Assembly (NCBI GenBank): GCA_002408445.1
Contig: DHSK01000171.1
Location: 1-22,183, forward strand
Source of the DNA: Syntrophomonas sp. UBA5288
GTDB lineage: Bacteria; Bacillota; Syntrophomonadia; Syntrophomonadales; Syntrophomonadaceae
Reading direction: 5' to 3'
Length of the DNA: 22,183 bases
A program made the translations under genes and the position numbers. Within the stretch, counting starts at the first letter, position 1, and every line of letters begins with the position of its first letter. This document shows, piece by piece, positions 14,330 to 22,183 of the stretch. Under the pieces are notes generated by a model. That model did no database searches and was not told the DNA's origin. It saw only the letters and a program-made list of their open reading frames with translations.

Positions 14330-17300
14330 ATGAGAAGAAGGTATTTTGGCATCGTAAGTGCCCTTTTGATGTTGTTACTGGCCGGGGGATTTTCGGCGCT
14401 GCTCCCGGGACAGGCGCTGGGCGCAGAACCATTCACCGTCACGGGCATAAGCATATCCAAAGAGTATAACAGTATAGAGATTCCGGATACTTATTATTTG
14501 ACCATTAAAGGGACATATCTGGGTGGAACTACGGTACGCTATCTGGATAGTGCGGGAAAGTTAATAACCCTTACCAACCCCACCGGGGGTGATGGAATAA
14601 AACAGTATACCATAGAGCCTGATAAAATCGGCCAGACTTTATTCATAGAAGGGCCGGGCGGTACCAAGGAATATAATATAGCAGAAACCAATATGTCCCG
14701 GATTACTTCCTTGAATCCGAAATCTATCAAAGCAGGTGATACCCTTGGTATCGTGGTAGCTAATGCTGCCAAACTTGACGGCACCGAATATAAGGGCTAT
14801 TACTATGACCAAATAAATGAAGTTGAAATATCCAGCGAATTAAAAAACAATACCCCCATTAATGTAACCAATACCGGGCTTTATAATATCCGCTTTGAAA
14901 GAAACTTCAGCGCACCGGACGGCACCCCGGTTAATATTTCCTACCGCTATCTCAATATCTTCCGGGTTTATGATGAGATGGACGGGGTTTCGACCCCGGA
15001 CAATATCAGTATGTTCCCCAACCGGGGCGAAAAAGGCTCGGTCGTGTATTTCCGGGCTGAAAATCTGAAGCAGGACATGAGCGTATTTTTCCTGAAAAAA
15101 GACGATGGCACCGACAGCTTTACCCAGCTTAACAAGGGTACGGATTACACCTACCAGAAAGATGCGGAAGGCACTATAGATATCGTGACAGTTAAAATTC
15201 CGGCCGGATTAACTGCCGGTGAGGAATATTATGTCTATTTCACCAATAAGATAACCGATACGGTAGATCCCATGAAATATGTTTTCAAACAACTGAAGTT
15301 AAATCAAAAATTTACGGTTATCAATGTAGGGGATAAAGTCCAGATTTTTAACGTTTCTCCCGCCAGCGGACCTGATACCGGTCAGAGCATAGAAATCATG
15401 GGGCGTTATTTAGGTACCCTCAATATAACCGGACTGACCGCCGACAACGCCATTGCTAACGATAGTATCAGCCTTAGTGCAGATGCTCTGCAAGCAGTTG
15501 TAAACTATGGCGCCGGTACTTATGCCGGTGGAGCAGTCACCGATATAACCAAAACCGTACGGGTAAATATAGCCAACAGTGCCGCCTTTGAAGCCGGTAC
15601 CAAGAATGCTGCCAACTTCACCCGGGACGTAGACCGTATCTACTTGAAAACTCCTACTTTTCCTATTATAGATGGAAAAAGCGTGACCTATCCGGTTGAA
15701 ATAAGAACCGCTACCACCTTTACAAAAGGCGGAATTACCTACGTTTTTGAGGAATTTACCAGCTTTATCGGATTTACCTTTATCCCCAGTATGGGTAAAC
15801 CAATAGTTGAAAGTATAACTCCGGACAAAATTCAAATAGAGAAAAAAGCCTCAGATTATAATGTAAAAAATGAAACCCTGTTTGCTATTTACGGGCAAAA
15901 TTTCAAGCTTTACCGTGAAACGCTGCCCAACGGGTCGGCGGTGGTCAGATATCCGATAGTGCGCCTGCTTAAAGGTGAAAGTCTGGAAATGGAGATCAAT
16001 ATGAATACCGGAAAGGTACTTGATTATAAGGGACAAGTAGTATCCGGCTTACCGGAAATGTCTATTTTTGATGCCTCCGGCAATCTCCTGGACGGATCGG
16101 AGGGAAAGCAAACCGGGGTTAAAATACTGGTAAAAATACCGGGGGGAATCGCGGTAAATACTCTGGAATCAGATTCCTCCCCGCGCAGTGTGCGGGTGGT
16201 TAATCCTATAAAAAATTCCGAGGGTGAGGGGCTGCCTTTTACCCTGGTGGATAAACTGTATTTTGTACTTACCGACCAGGACCCGGTTATATCAAGCGTT
16301 ATGCCTGATGTAGTGACGGTCCAGGGAGGCGAAGAAGTAACCATTACCGGCGGGAACTTCAGAAATGGAGTAAAAGTCATTATTGATGGCAAAGAGGTAA
16401 GCGGTGTAACCAGAGATGGCAGCGGGCAAAAAATAACTTTTAAAGCTCCACCCGGGCGGACCGGGGTTACCCAGCTGCTGGTCCTGAATCCGGAGGGCGG
16501 TATGGCGACATGGCCGTTCAGTTATGTGGCTACCTATACCGATCCCAAACTTATCTCCTTTTCGCCGCCGGCCGGTAATACCGGAACTTTGGTAGTAGTC
16601 AAAGGAGAAAACTTCATTGCGCCCGACCCCACTGCCAATCCCGGTGAGATTTACAAACTGATCGGTACCCGGATTCTGTTGAACAATCAGGAAATAAATG
16701 ATTACAACCGCGATGCATACAATCAAATCGAGCTGTTGCCGTATGCCAACACTGCCGATCCGGTAATAAACAGCGCCGGGCAGCTGGCATCATATTACCA
16801 TAGTGTAGTATTTGAAGATGAAGATAATGATCATAAATATTACGTATTGAGCCGGCAGTTGGACGGTACTATCCGGCTGACCGGCGGTACCGATAATAAT
16901 ACTTATAGCATAATCGTTCTGAACGGCAGCCTCACCGCCCGAAAATTGAATGGCGGAGACTATCCTCTGGCAGTTGGGGAAGGTTTCTTAACTATCAATG
17001 GCTCCACCCTGACCATGAAGACGGTCTATAAATTTGACGCCGGTTCAATCATTACCGGCAATCGCAGTCAGGTAATAAACAATAATGAGCTGCATTTTAT
17101 CGTGCCTATTCTGCCGGCCGACGGTTATTATGATGTAACCGTAGTGAATCCGGATACCAAACGTTCGAGCAAAACCGGCAGCCAGGGCTTTTACTACTAT
17201 GGCCATCCTCAGTCCAGACCGGAAATTACCGCTATTGATCCGGCGGAAGGCTCTACGACGGGTGGTTATACCATAGATATCAGCGGTACTGATTTTCAGG

Positions 17301-20300
17301 ATAACGGGGTAAAAAAGACCCGGGTCAGTATAAATGGAGTGGATATTGGGGCTCCTGATACCACGGTCAGTGTGGATGGAAAGAAAATTACGGTGGTGGT
17401 ACCGCCGTACTCCGGTGATTTATGGAAAGATAAAGGTATCGGGCGCCTGACCGTACCGGTGGTAATAGTAAATCCGGATGGTGCCAGTGCCAGTAAAGAG
17501 GCCGGTTTTACTTATATAGTGCCCAGCAGCTATCCGGAAATAACCAAAATAGTACCGGACCGGGGCAGTGCTGCAGGCGGCGATGTGGTCGAACTTACCG
17601 GCCAGGATTTCAGATTTTTCGAGCCGTTTGAAGACATGGACCGGGACATGGTCCATGATCCCGGGGAGCCATACAGCGATTTAAATAAAAACGGCAGTTG
17701 GGATGATTATAGCGGCAGGACCATCGGTGACTTGCCTTCGGGATATGAAAAAATACTTCCCAAAGTTTACTTTGGCCACAACCAGGCCGCCATCCAGGAG
17801 TTTTCCAATGGTTATCTTAAGGTATTGACTCCGGCCGGTGCCGCCGGGGCGGTAGATGTTTATGTGGTTAACAACGATTCCGGCATTTCCAACCGGGTAA
17901 AATTCACCTACCAGGGTTCAAATCCGAAAATCGACAAGATAGTACCTGACCAAGGTAAAAAACAGGGGCGGGACAATGTTGATATATATGGCAGCGGCTT
18001 TTTTGAAAGCCCGCTTACGGTTTATACCGGCTCGGCCAGCATCAATTCTGTAACTATGCCGCTCATTCGTTTCGGAGACATCAGCAATAAGACTATTGCC
18101 CGGGATCAGCCCAATTCGGGCCGGATCGACAATCAACGCACCACCGTCAACCTGGAAGGCGGACTCAAGGTTGAGTACGATGCCAGTGGCAGCGGACAGG
18201 TTACGGTGGAGATAACCGAGGATAAACAGACTTACCGGGGAACATTCACCAACTATGATGGCAGTGTTAGATTTATCGACCTTACTAAACTGACCAATCA
18301 GAATGGCCAGAATTATCCGGGCTATGAACTGCTGCGTCTGGAGGTCAATGACCGCCGGCTTTTGGTGGAACGGGGCTACTCTCCCAGCGCAACTTTGGTC
18401 CGCAATACCCAGGTGACCCTTAAGACCCCCTCCTATTACGGGGTGGGTACGGTTGCGGTAACGATTGTAAATCCCGACGGGGGAACGGCCGCGGGCAAGT
18501 ATATATATAAAAATCCGGACAGTCATCCGGTCATAATAAATATAACCCGGGATGGCAATTCCCCGGAAACTGAACCATATGAGGGGCAAACGGTTAAAAT
18601 CGTCCGGCTGACCTGTAAGGGCGGGAACATAATAAGTATTATCGGGCAGGATTTTCGCGAGAATGCGGTTATCCAGATATCCAATCTGGTGAAAATTCAA
18701 CCCGCGGACATAACCTATATCTTACCTGGACGCCTGACCTTCACCATGCCGGCGGTCAACCAAAGCGAAATCGGCAAATTACACCGGGTATTGGTAATAA
18801 ATGAAGATGGTGCTTCCGGAGCTTCCGACCAGGCGATACCGCCTATTTATCTGCAATTCATCGAAGGTACTACCGGACCCCAGATTGACAAACTTACTCC
18901 CGACCAGGGGCCCTCCAGCGGAGGTACCCAGGTTAAGATCGAAGGTAAAGATTTCCGGGCGGGACTCAGAGTCTACTTTGGTGAAAATCCGGTGGCCGCC
19001 AACAATGTTACCGTGGTTGATTATAAAACGGTCCTGGTAACTGCTCCGTCCGGCCCTCCGGGCAAAGTCGGCGTAAAAATAGAGAATCCGGACGGAGAAC
19101 TGTCCCTGCCGGTAGACTTCACCTATTTGAGTTGTCCCCGGGTCACAGCGGTGGTTGATCCTACCGATCCCACTGAGAATACCCGCATAACCTCGATCTC
19201 CGTGGAAGGCGGACAGGAGATCAAGCTAAAAGGCTCGGGCTTTATGGCCGGCGCCAAGGTAGTATTTAATCCGGTCATCAAAAAGGCGGAAAACGGCAGT
19301 AATGACGGTAATATTATATATTTAGCCGGAGTTCCTTATATCCTGGAATCCGGCACCGAAGGCACTGAAGTAAAATATATCGATTCGGAAACGCTAACCG
19401 TCAAGACTCCCAAAGGCAAAGTCGATACCAAAGGTCTGATAGTCATCAACCCGGACAAGGGGGCCAGCGAACCATATGACAATATAGTCTACGGGCTGCC
19501 CCAGCTCCCGGCTCCCGGCGGAGTAGTGGCGGAACTGGTATATGACCGCTACATAAAGGTACACTGGGCAGCGGTCGAAGGGGCCAGTTATTATGAAGTG
19601 TATGTGTCGATTGATGACCAGCTGGAATTTCTGGACACGGTGTCCGGTACTGATTTCATGTACTCTGAGCTGGAATCACGCACCAAATACAAATTCGTGA
19701 TTAAAGCGGTGGGCAATTTTGGCTCTTCCCAACCTTCTGCCGTCAGTAATACCATAACTACCGGCCGGGTTGCCGGACCGCCGGATGATGACGGTTCACT
19801 GGAGGAGAAGACCAGTCAGGTCAAATCCGGGACGACAGCTACAGTTACTATAGGCACCGATGATAACAGCAGTCAGGTGACAATTGATCTTACCCGCGGA
19901 GCACTGGCCGGATGCCGGGAATTGGTGATAAGTATTCCGGCGGAAGTGATAAATGATGGGGGGCCGGACCTAAACGTATATGGTGCCGATTATGCCCTTC
20001 AATTTAATCCCCGGATTTTCAAGGTCGGTCTGATGCGCGACAATGCCGAGTCTGACGCCGGTGTACGTTTTAAGATGTCGCCTTACCGGGGCAGCCTGGA
20101 GATAAGCGGGGGCAACGATATATCCCAGCCTTATGCTTTAAGTGCGGATGCTTATACCGGCAAGAGCAGCAGTTCCCTGGATATGCTGGCCGGCGGGATG
20201 TCTCTGGCCCTGGACTTTGATTCGGACAAGACCAGCCTCAGACGCATCAGCCAGGCCACATTATGCCGTTATAATGAATATAAACATAGCTGGGAACAGC

Positions 20301-20389
20301 TGAACCAGGTTGACAGTGCTCAGACCACGGCGGTATCAGCCGTGGTAAACCGGCTGGGGCGCTACGTAGTTATAGGGAGCAGGAGGTAA
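14330..20389 (+). CDS. giant secreted multi-IPT/TIG protein with FN3 domain (2019 aa)
   Basis: An extracellular protein with signal peptide (1-31/32, ending QALGA). Roughly ten IPT/TIG-like beta-sandwiches follow. The clearest lie at about 651-732 (VTVQGGEEVTITGGNF), 737-955 (with a large insert), 963-1065 (STTGGYTIDISGTDF), 1068-1197, 1198-1397 (with insert), 1399-1514, 1516-1603 (PDQGPSSGGTQVKIEG) and 1603-1724; more diverged copies lie in 35-650. Most end in VxNPDG plus an aromatic-rich strand such as FTY. One has an acidic calcium-loop-like insertion (1102-1126). An FN3 domain (1726-1814) precedes a C-terminal module (1827-2019) ending GRYVVIG. No LPXTG, SLH, dockerin or transmembrane tail is visible. 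GGGAGG lies 7-8 nt before the ATG, and the gene starts 10 nt after the previous one. Likely a fibrous surface or matrix protein; binding partners are unknown. Confidence 0.92.
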   Translation: MRRRYFGIVSALLMLLLAGGFSALLPGQALGAEPFTVTGISISKEYNSIEIPDTYYLTIKGTYLGGTTVRYLDSAGKLITLTNPTGGDGIKQYTIEPDKIGQTLFIEGPGGTKEYNIAETNMSRITSLNPKSIKAGDTLGIVVANAAKLDGTEYKGYYYDQINEVEISSELKNNTPINVTNTGLYNIRFERNFSAPDGTPVNISYRYLNIFRVYDEMDGVSTPDNISMFPNRGEKGSVVYFRAENLKQDMSVFFLKKDDGTDSFTQLNKGTDYTYQKDAEGTIDIVTVKIPAGLTAGEEYYVYFTNKITDTVDPMKYVFKQLKLNQKFTVINVGDKVQIFNVSPASGPDTGQSIEIMGRYLGTLNITGLTADNAIANDSISLSADALQAVVNYGAGTYAGGAVTDITKTVRVNIANSAAFEAGTKNAANFTRDVDRIYLKTPTFPIIDGKSVTYPVEIRTATTFTKGGITYVFEEFTSFIGFTFIPSMGKPIVESITPDKIQIEKKASDYNVKNETLFAIYGQNFKLYRETLPNGSAVVRYPIVRLLKGESLEMEINMNTGKVLDYKGQVVSGLPEMSIFDASGNLLDGSEGKQTGVKILVKIPGGIAVNTLESDSSPRSVRVVNPIKNSEGEGLPFTLVDKLYFVLTDQDPVISSVMPDVVTVQGGEEVTITGGNFRNGVKVIIDGKEVSGVTRDGSGQKITFKAPPGRTGVTQLLVLNPEGGMATWPFSYVATYTDPKLISFSPPAGNTGTLVVVKGENFIAPDPTANPGEIYKLIGTRILLNNQEINDYNRDAYNQIELLPYANTADPVINSAGQLASYYHSVVFEDEDNDHKYYVLSRQLDGTIRLTGGTDNNTYSIIVLNGSLTARKLNGGDYPLAVGEGFLTINGSTLTMKTVYKFDAGSIITGNRSQVINNNELHFIVPILPADGYYDVTVVNPDTKRSSKTGSQGFYYYGHPQSRPEITAIDPAEGSTTGGYTIDISGTDFQDNGVKKTRVSINGVDIGAPDTTVSVDGKKITVVVPPYSGDLWKDKGIGRLTVPVVIVNPDGASASKEAGFTYIVPSSYPEITKIVPDRGSAAGGDVVELTGQDFRFFEPFEDMDRDMVHDPGEPYSDLNKNGSWDDYSGRTIGDLPSGYEKILPKVYFGHNQAAIQEFSNGYLKVLTPAGAAGAVDVYVVNNDSGISNRVKFTYQGSNPKIDKIVPDQGKKQGRDNVDIYGSGFFESPLTVYTGSASINSVTMPLIRFGDISNKTIARDQPNSGRIDNQRTTVNLEGGLKVEYDASGSGQVTVEITEDKQTYRGTFTNYDGSVRFIDLTKLTNQNGQNYPGYELLRLEVNDRRLLVERGYSPSATLVRNTQVTLKTPSYYGVGTVAVTIVNPDGGTAAGKYIYKNPDSHPVIINITRDGNSPETEPYEGQTVKIVRLTCKGGNIISIIGQDFRENAVIQISNLVKIQPADITYILPGRLTFTMPAVNQSEIGKLHRVLVINEDGASGASDQAIPPIYLQFIEGTTGPQIDKLTPDQGPSSGGTQVKIEGKDFRAGLRVYFGENPVAANNVTVVDYKTVLVTAPSGPPGKVGVKIENPDGELSLPVDFTYLSCPRVTAVVDPTDPTENTRITSISVEGGQEIKLKGSGFMAGAKVVFNPVIKKAENGSNDGNIIYLAGVPYILESGTEGTEVKYIDSETLTVKTPKGKVDTKGLIVINPDKGASEPYDNIVYGLPQLPAPGGVVAELVYDRYIKVHWAAVEGASYYEVYVSIDDQLEFLDTVSGTDFMYSELESRTKYKFVIKAVGNFGSSQPSAVSNTITTGRVAGPPDDDGSLEEKTSQVKSGTTATVTIGTDDNSSQVTIDLTRGALAGCRELVISIPAEVINDGGPDLNVYGADYALQFNPRIFKVGLMRDNAESDAGVRFKMSPYRGSLEISGGNDISQPYALSADAYTGKSSSSLDMLAGGMSLALDFDSDKTSLRRISQATLCRYNEYKHSWEQLNQVDSAQTTAVSAVVNRLGRYVVIGSRR

Positions 20390-20398
20390 TTTAAAAAA

Positions 20399-22087
20399 AT
20401 GAAAAGAAAAATCACTAAATCATTTATTCCGGTTAAAATTTTAATACTGGTATTAAGCCTGAGTCTGATTGGTACTATAGCTTCGCCGCCGGCATTAGCG
20501 GCCACACCATACAGCCAGGGCTATATTGAAGGATACCTGCTCCAAATAACCGGCGGTGGCGCCGGCCTGGCCATAGAATCGTATGAAGGAACCCGTTATA
20601 ACCTGGCTCTGTCCGCCAATGCGACCTTTACTATGGACGGAATAACGGCCCGGCTATCTGATTTTCGCGCCGGAATGGAAATATATGCGGTCTTGCAGGG
20701 AAACTACATAGTATCGGTAGAAGGTTATGCCAGTGCCAATCCCGGCTATATCAGTCCGGGCAGTAAAGTCAGGACCGGGGTGGTAACCTCCATAGAACCG
20801 GAACAATTGGAAATAACGCTGCCCACCTCCGAAAAGGCCGTTTTTGCCTTCTACCCCGGAACCGTGGTTACCCGGGGCGGTAAGGCAGCCAACATGGACA
20901 GCCTGTATGAAGGGGATAGAGTAAAGCTGTTTTTTGATACGGCTGATGCTGATCTAATCAGCCGGATTCAAGTTGAAGGTCCCAGCGTAGAAATAAAAGG
21001 TCTCTATAAAGGAGTAATAAGGTTAGTCGATACTACTTCCGATATGATATCACTGGATAACGTTGAAATGCTGCAGAATGGAACCTGGGTAGCAGCCGAG
21101 CTGCCGGTTAAAGTGCCTTATGAGCGGACCAACATTTATACCGCCGGACGCCCCCTGAACGCCTCTAATCTGAAGTATTATCGCGGCAAGACTTTATATG
21201 CGGTCGGCCGAGAGGTTTTTGGCCGGGAACGTTTGGATAAAATGGTGGTGCTCAATCAATATGAAGCCAGCTACCAGGAAAAAATCGACAACATCAACTG
21301 GTATACGGAAGCACTGGAGATGAGCAACAATAAGAATCTCAGCTTTAACGACGGTACCATAATAATCAAGAGCGGACGCCTGGTGGATAAATATGCCCTG
21401 AATCAGGAAGCTGACATTTTAGCCTTGGCCGATGGCCGCGGGGGCACCGCGGTAGCGGATGTAGTCTGCGTACTTAATGAGAACCTGAACAACTCCGGCA
21501 TAGGCGAGCATTATCTCTATGCCGGACGGCTGGATAAAATAGTTGAAAATCAAGTAGAGCTGGATGATTTCTACTGCCTGGAAGAGAATAAATGGGTATC
21601 CCTAAAAGACAGTAAAGAGTTATATTACGACAATGATACCGCTATCATTAATCTGAAAACAGGAGAACCGATCAGCAGCAGAGAATTATTGAATGGCAAC
21701 TATGCCGTAGATGAAGACAGCGATTACGTCAGCGACCATAATCTGGCGGATTGGTTTGCTTATATCTATACGGATGGTGACCGTATCACCGCCATGGGAG
21801 TACAGCCCAAGGCAGATTCAATCTTAAGCCAGAGAATAACCTCCGGCACCATCGAAAAATTGGAAGAGGATGAGCAGGTGGGCTGGACCGTGTCGGTCCG
21901 CGACGCCAGTGATTGGAGCGAGCACCGGAGCCGCTGGATGCTGAAAAACAACAGTTTGAGAATGAGCCTTGACCACGCGGTGATCTACAAAAATGGAGCA
22001 CTGGCAGATCCTGATATGCTCGCGGCGGGGGATAGAGTCTATCTGCTGCGGGATGATTTCAAGGTTAAACTGCTCTTGATAAAATGA
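20399..22087 (+). CDS. secreted protein with repeated beta-rich units (562 aa), unknown function
   Basis: An exported protein with signal peptide (1-35, PPALAA). The mature part repeats a unit of about 70-85 residues: 41-110, 124-194, a longer third copy from about 203, and a last one about 480-562. Each unit begins with a G-x-I/V-x-x-I strand, has a middle F/V-x-x-G/D-G segment and closes with a D/E-GDRVKLF-like strand (for example EGDRVKLFF and AGDRVYLLRD). This resembles small secreted beta-barrel repeats such as DUF5666-like domains, but I cannot name the family with certainty. No IPT/TIG domain or surface anchor is visible. AGGAGG (20381-20386) overlaps the stop of the giant gene and stands 12 nt before the ATG, so translation is probably coupled. 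It is the last visible gene of the operon and no clear terminator follows before the window edge. Confidence 0.85.
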   Translation: MKRKITKSFIPVKILILVLSLSLIGTIASPPALAATPYSQGYIEGYLLQITGGGAGLAIESYEGTRYNLALSANATFTMDGITARLSDFRAGMEIYAVLQGNYIVSVEGYASANPGYISPGSKVRTGVVTSIEPEQLEITLPTSEKAVFAFYPGTVVTRGGKAANMDSLYEGDRVKLFFDTADADLISRIQVEGPSVEIKGLYKGVIRLVDTTSDMISLDNVEMLQNGTWVAAELPVKVPYERTNIYTAGRPLNASNLKYYRGKTLYAVGREVFGRERLDKMVVLNQYEASYQEKIDNINWYTEALEMSNNKNLSFNDGTIIIKSGRLVDKYALNQEADILALADGRGGTAVADVVCVLNENLNNSGIGEHYLYAGRLDKIVENQVELDDFYCLEENKWVSLKDSKELYYDNDTAIINLKTGEPISSRELLNGNYAVDEDSDYVSDHNLADWFAYIYTDGDRITAMGVQPKADSILSQRITSGTIEKLEEDEQVGWTVSVRDASDWSEHRSRWMLKNNSLRMSLDHAVIYKNGALADPDMLAAGDRVYLLRDDFKVKLLLIK

Positions 22088-22167
22088 GAATTTTGCATAA
22101 TTTCAAAAACCCCATTTGTCATTGCTATGAATAAGCGCTGGTTTGTCACCCGGCCTATTATTTATAT

Positions 22168-22183
22168 GTCATCCTGAGTGCAA
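22168..22183. repeat. left end of a second inverted-repeat element (cut by window edge)
   Basis: GTCATCCTGAGTG at 22168-22180 is identical to the left end of the element at 10750, in the same orientation. It follows 80 nt of intergenic sequence after the last gene. Only this end is inside the window, so a full element is inferred. Confidence 0.55.

Noticed and set aside
17918..18700. Open frame of 260 codons antisense to the giant IPT/TIG gene
   Set aside because: It is the longest antisense frame in the window, but the sense frame has continuous domain homology and the antisense product shows no domain, signal peptide or ribosome binding site.

Overview
The window (22.2 kb, moderate GC) looks like chromosome of an anaerobic, Gram-positive-type bacterium of the Firmicutes/Clostridia. 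I infer this from strong GGAGG-type ribosome binding sites, a soluble multi-PAS histidine kinase of the sporulation-kinase type, an M29 aminopeptidase, an ArsR/radical-SAM pair and large secreted IPT/TIG proteins without outer-membrane features. The style resembles Syntrophomonadaceae, but that is an impression and not a proof. No rRNA, tRNA, CRISPR, transposase or phage gene was seen.

Layout. 1-480: the end of a probable hydantoinase B/oxoprolinase-type gene and a small cupin, closed by a terminator shared with the convergent gene that follows. 479-865 (-): a lone SbsA-type Ig-like domain protein without signal peptide. 1115-2836 (+): glutaminyl-tRNA synthetase. 2837-3331: about 495 bp without genes, holding a hairpin, a 122-bp perfectly centred palindrome, two copies of a roughly 47-bp repeat, and the terminator of the kinase gene. 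3332-5941 (-): a five-PAS orphan sensor histidine kinase, divergent from an M29 aminopeptidase and a membrane-anchored polysaccharide deacetylase-like protein (6159-8112). 8237-8608 (+): a small VOC/glyoxalase-fold protein that converges through a bidirectional terminator on a radical SAM protein (8664-10043, -), whose upstream partner is an ArsR-type regulator (10127-10534, -) with a well-formed promoter and candidate operator.

10613-10925 is a non-coding stretch with an inverted-repeat element; the same terminal sequence reappears at the window's right edge. Between the two lies an all-plus-strand block of about 11 kb: a GAF/HD-GYP protein with an intact c-di-GMP phosphodiesterase motif set, then three tightly spaced secreted proteins of 705, 2019 and 562 residues. 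The first two are built of Ig-like and IPT/TIG domains and end in related C-terminal modules; the third has repeated small beta-rich units. None shows an SLH, LPXTG, lipobox or dockerin anchor. This probable operon is the most interesting part of the window: it looks like an uncharacterised extracellular or cell-surface assembly, possibly under c-di-GMP influence. The giant protein also carries a calcium-loop-like insertion.
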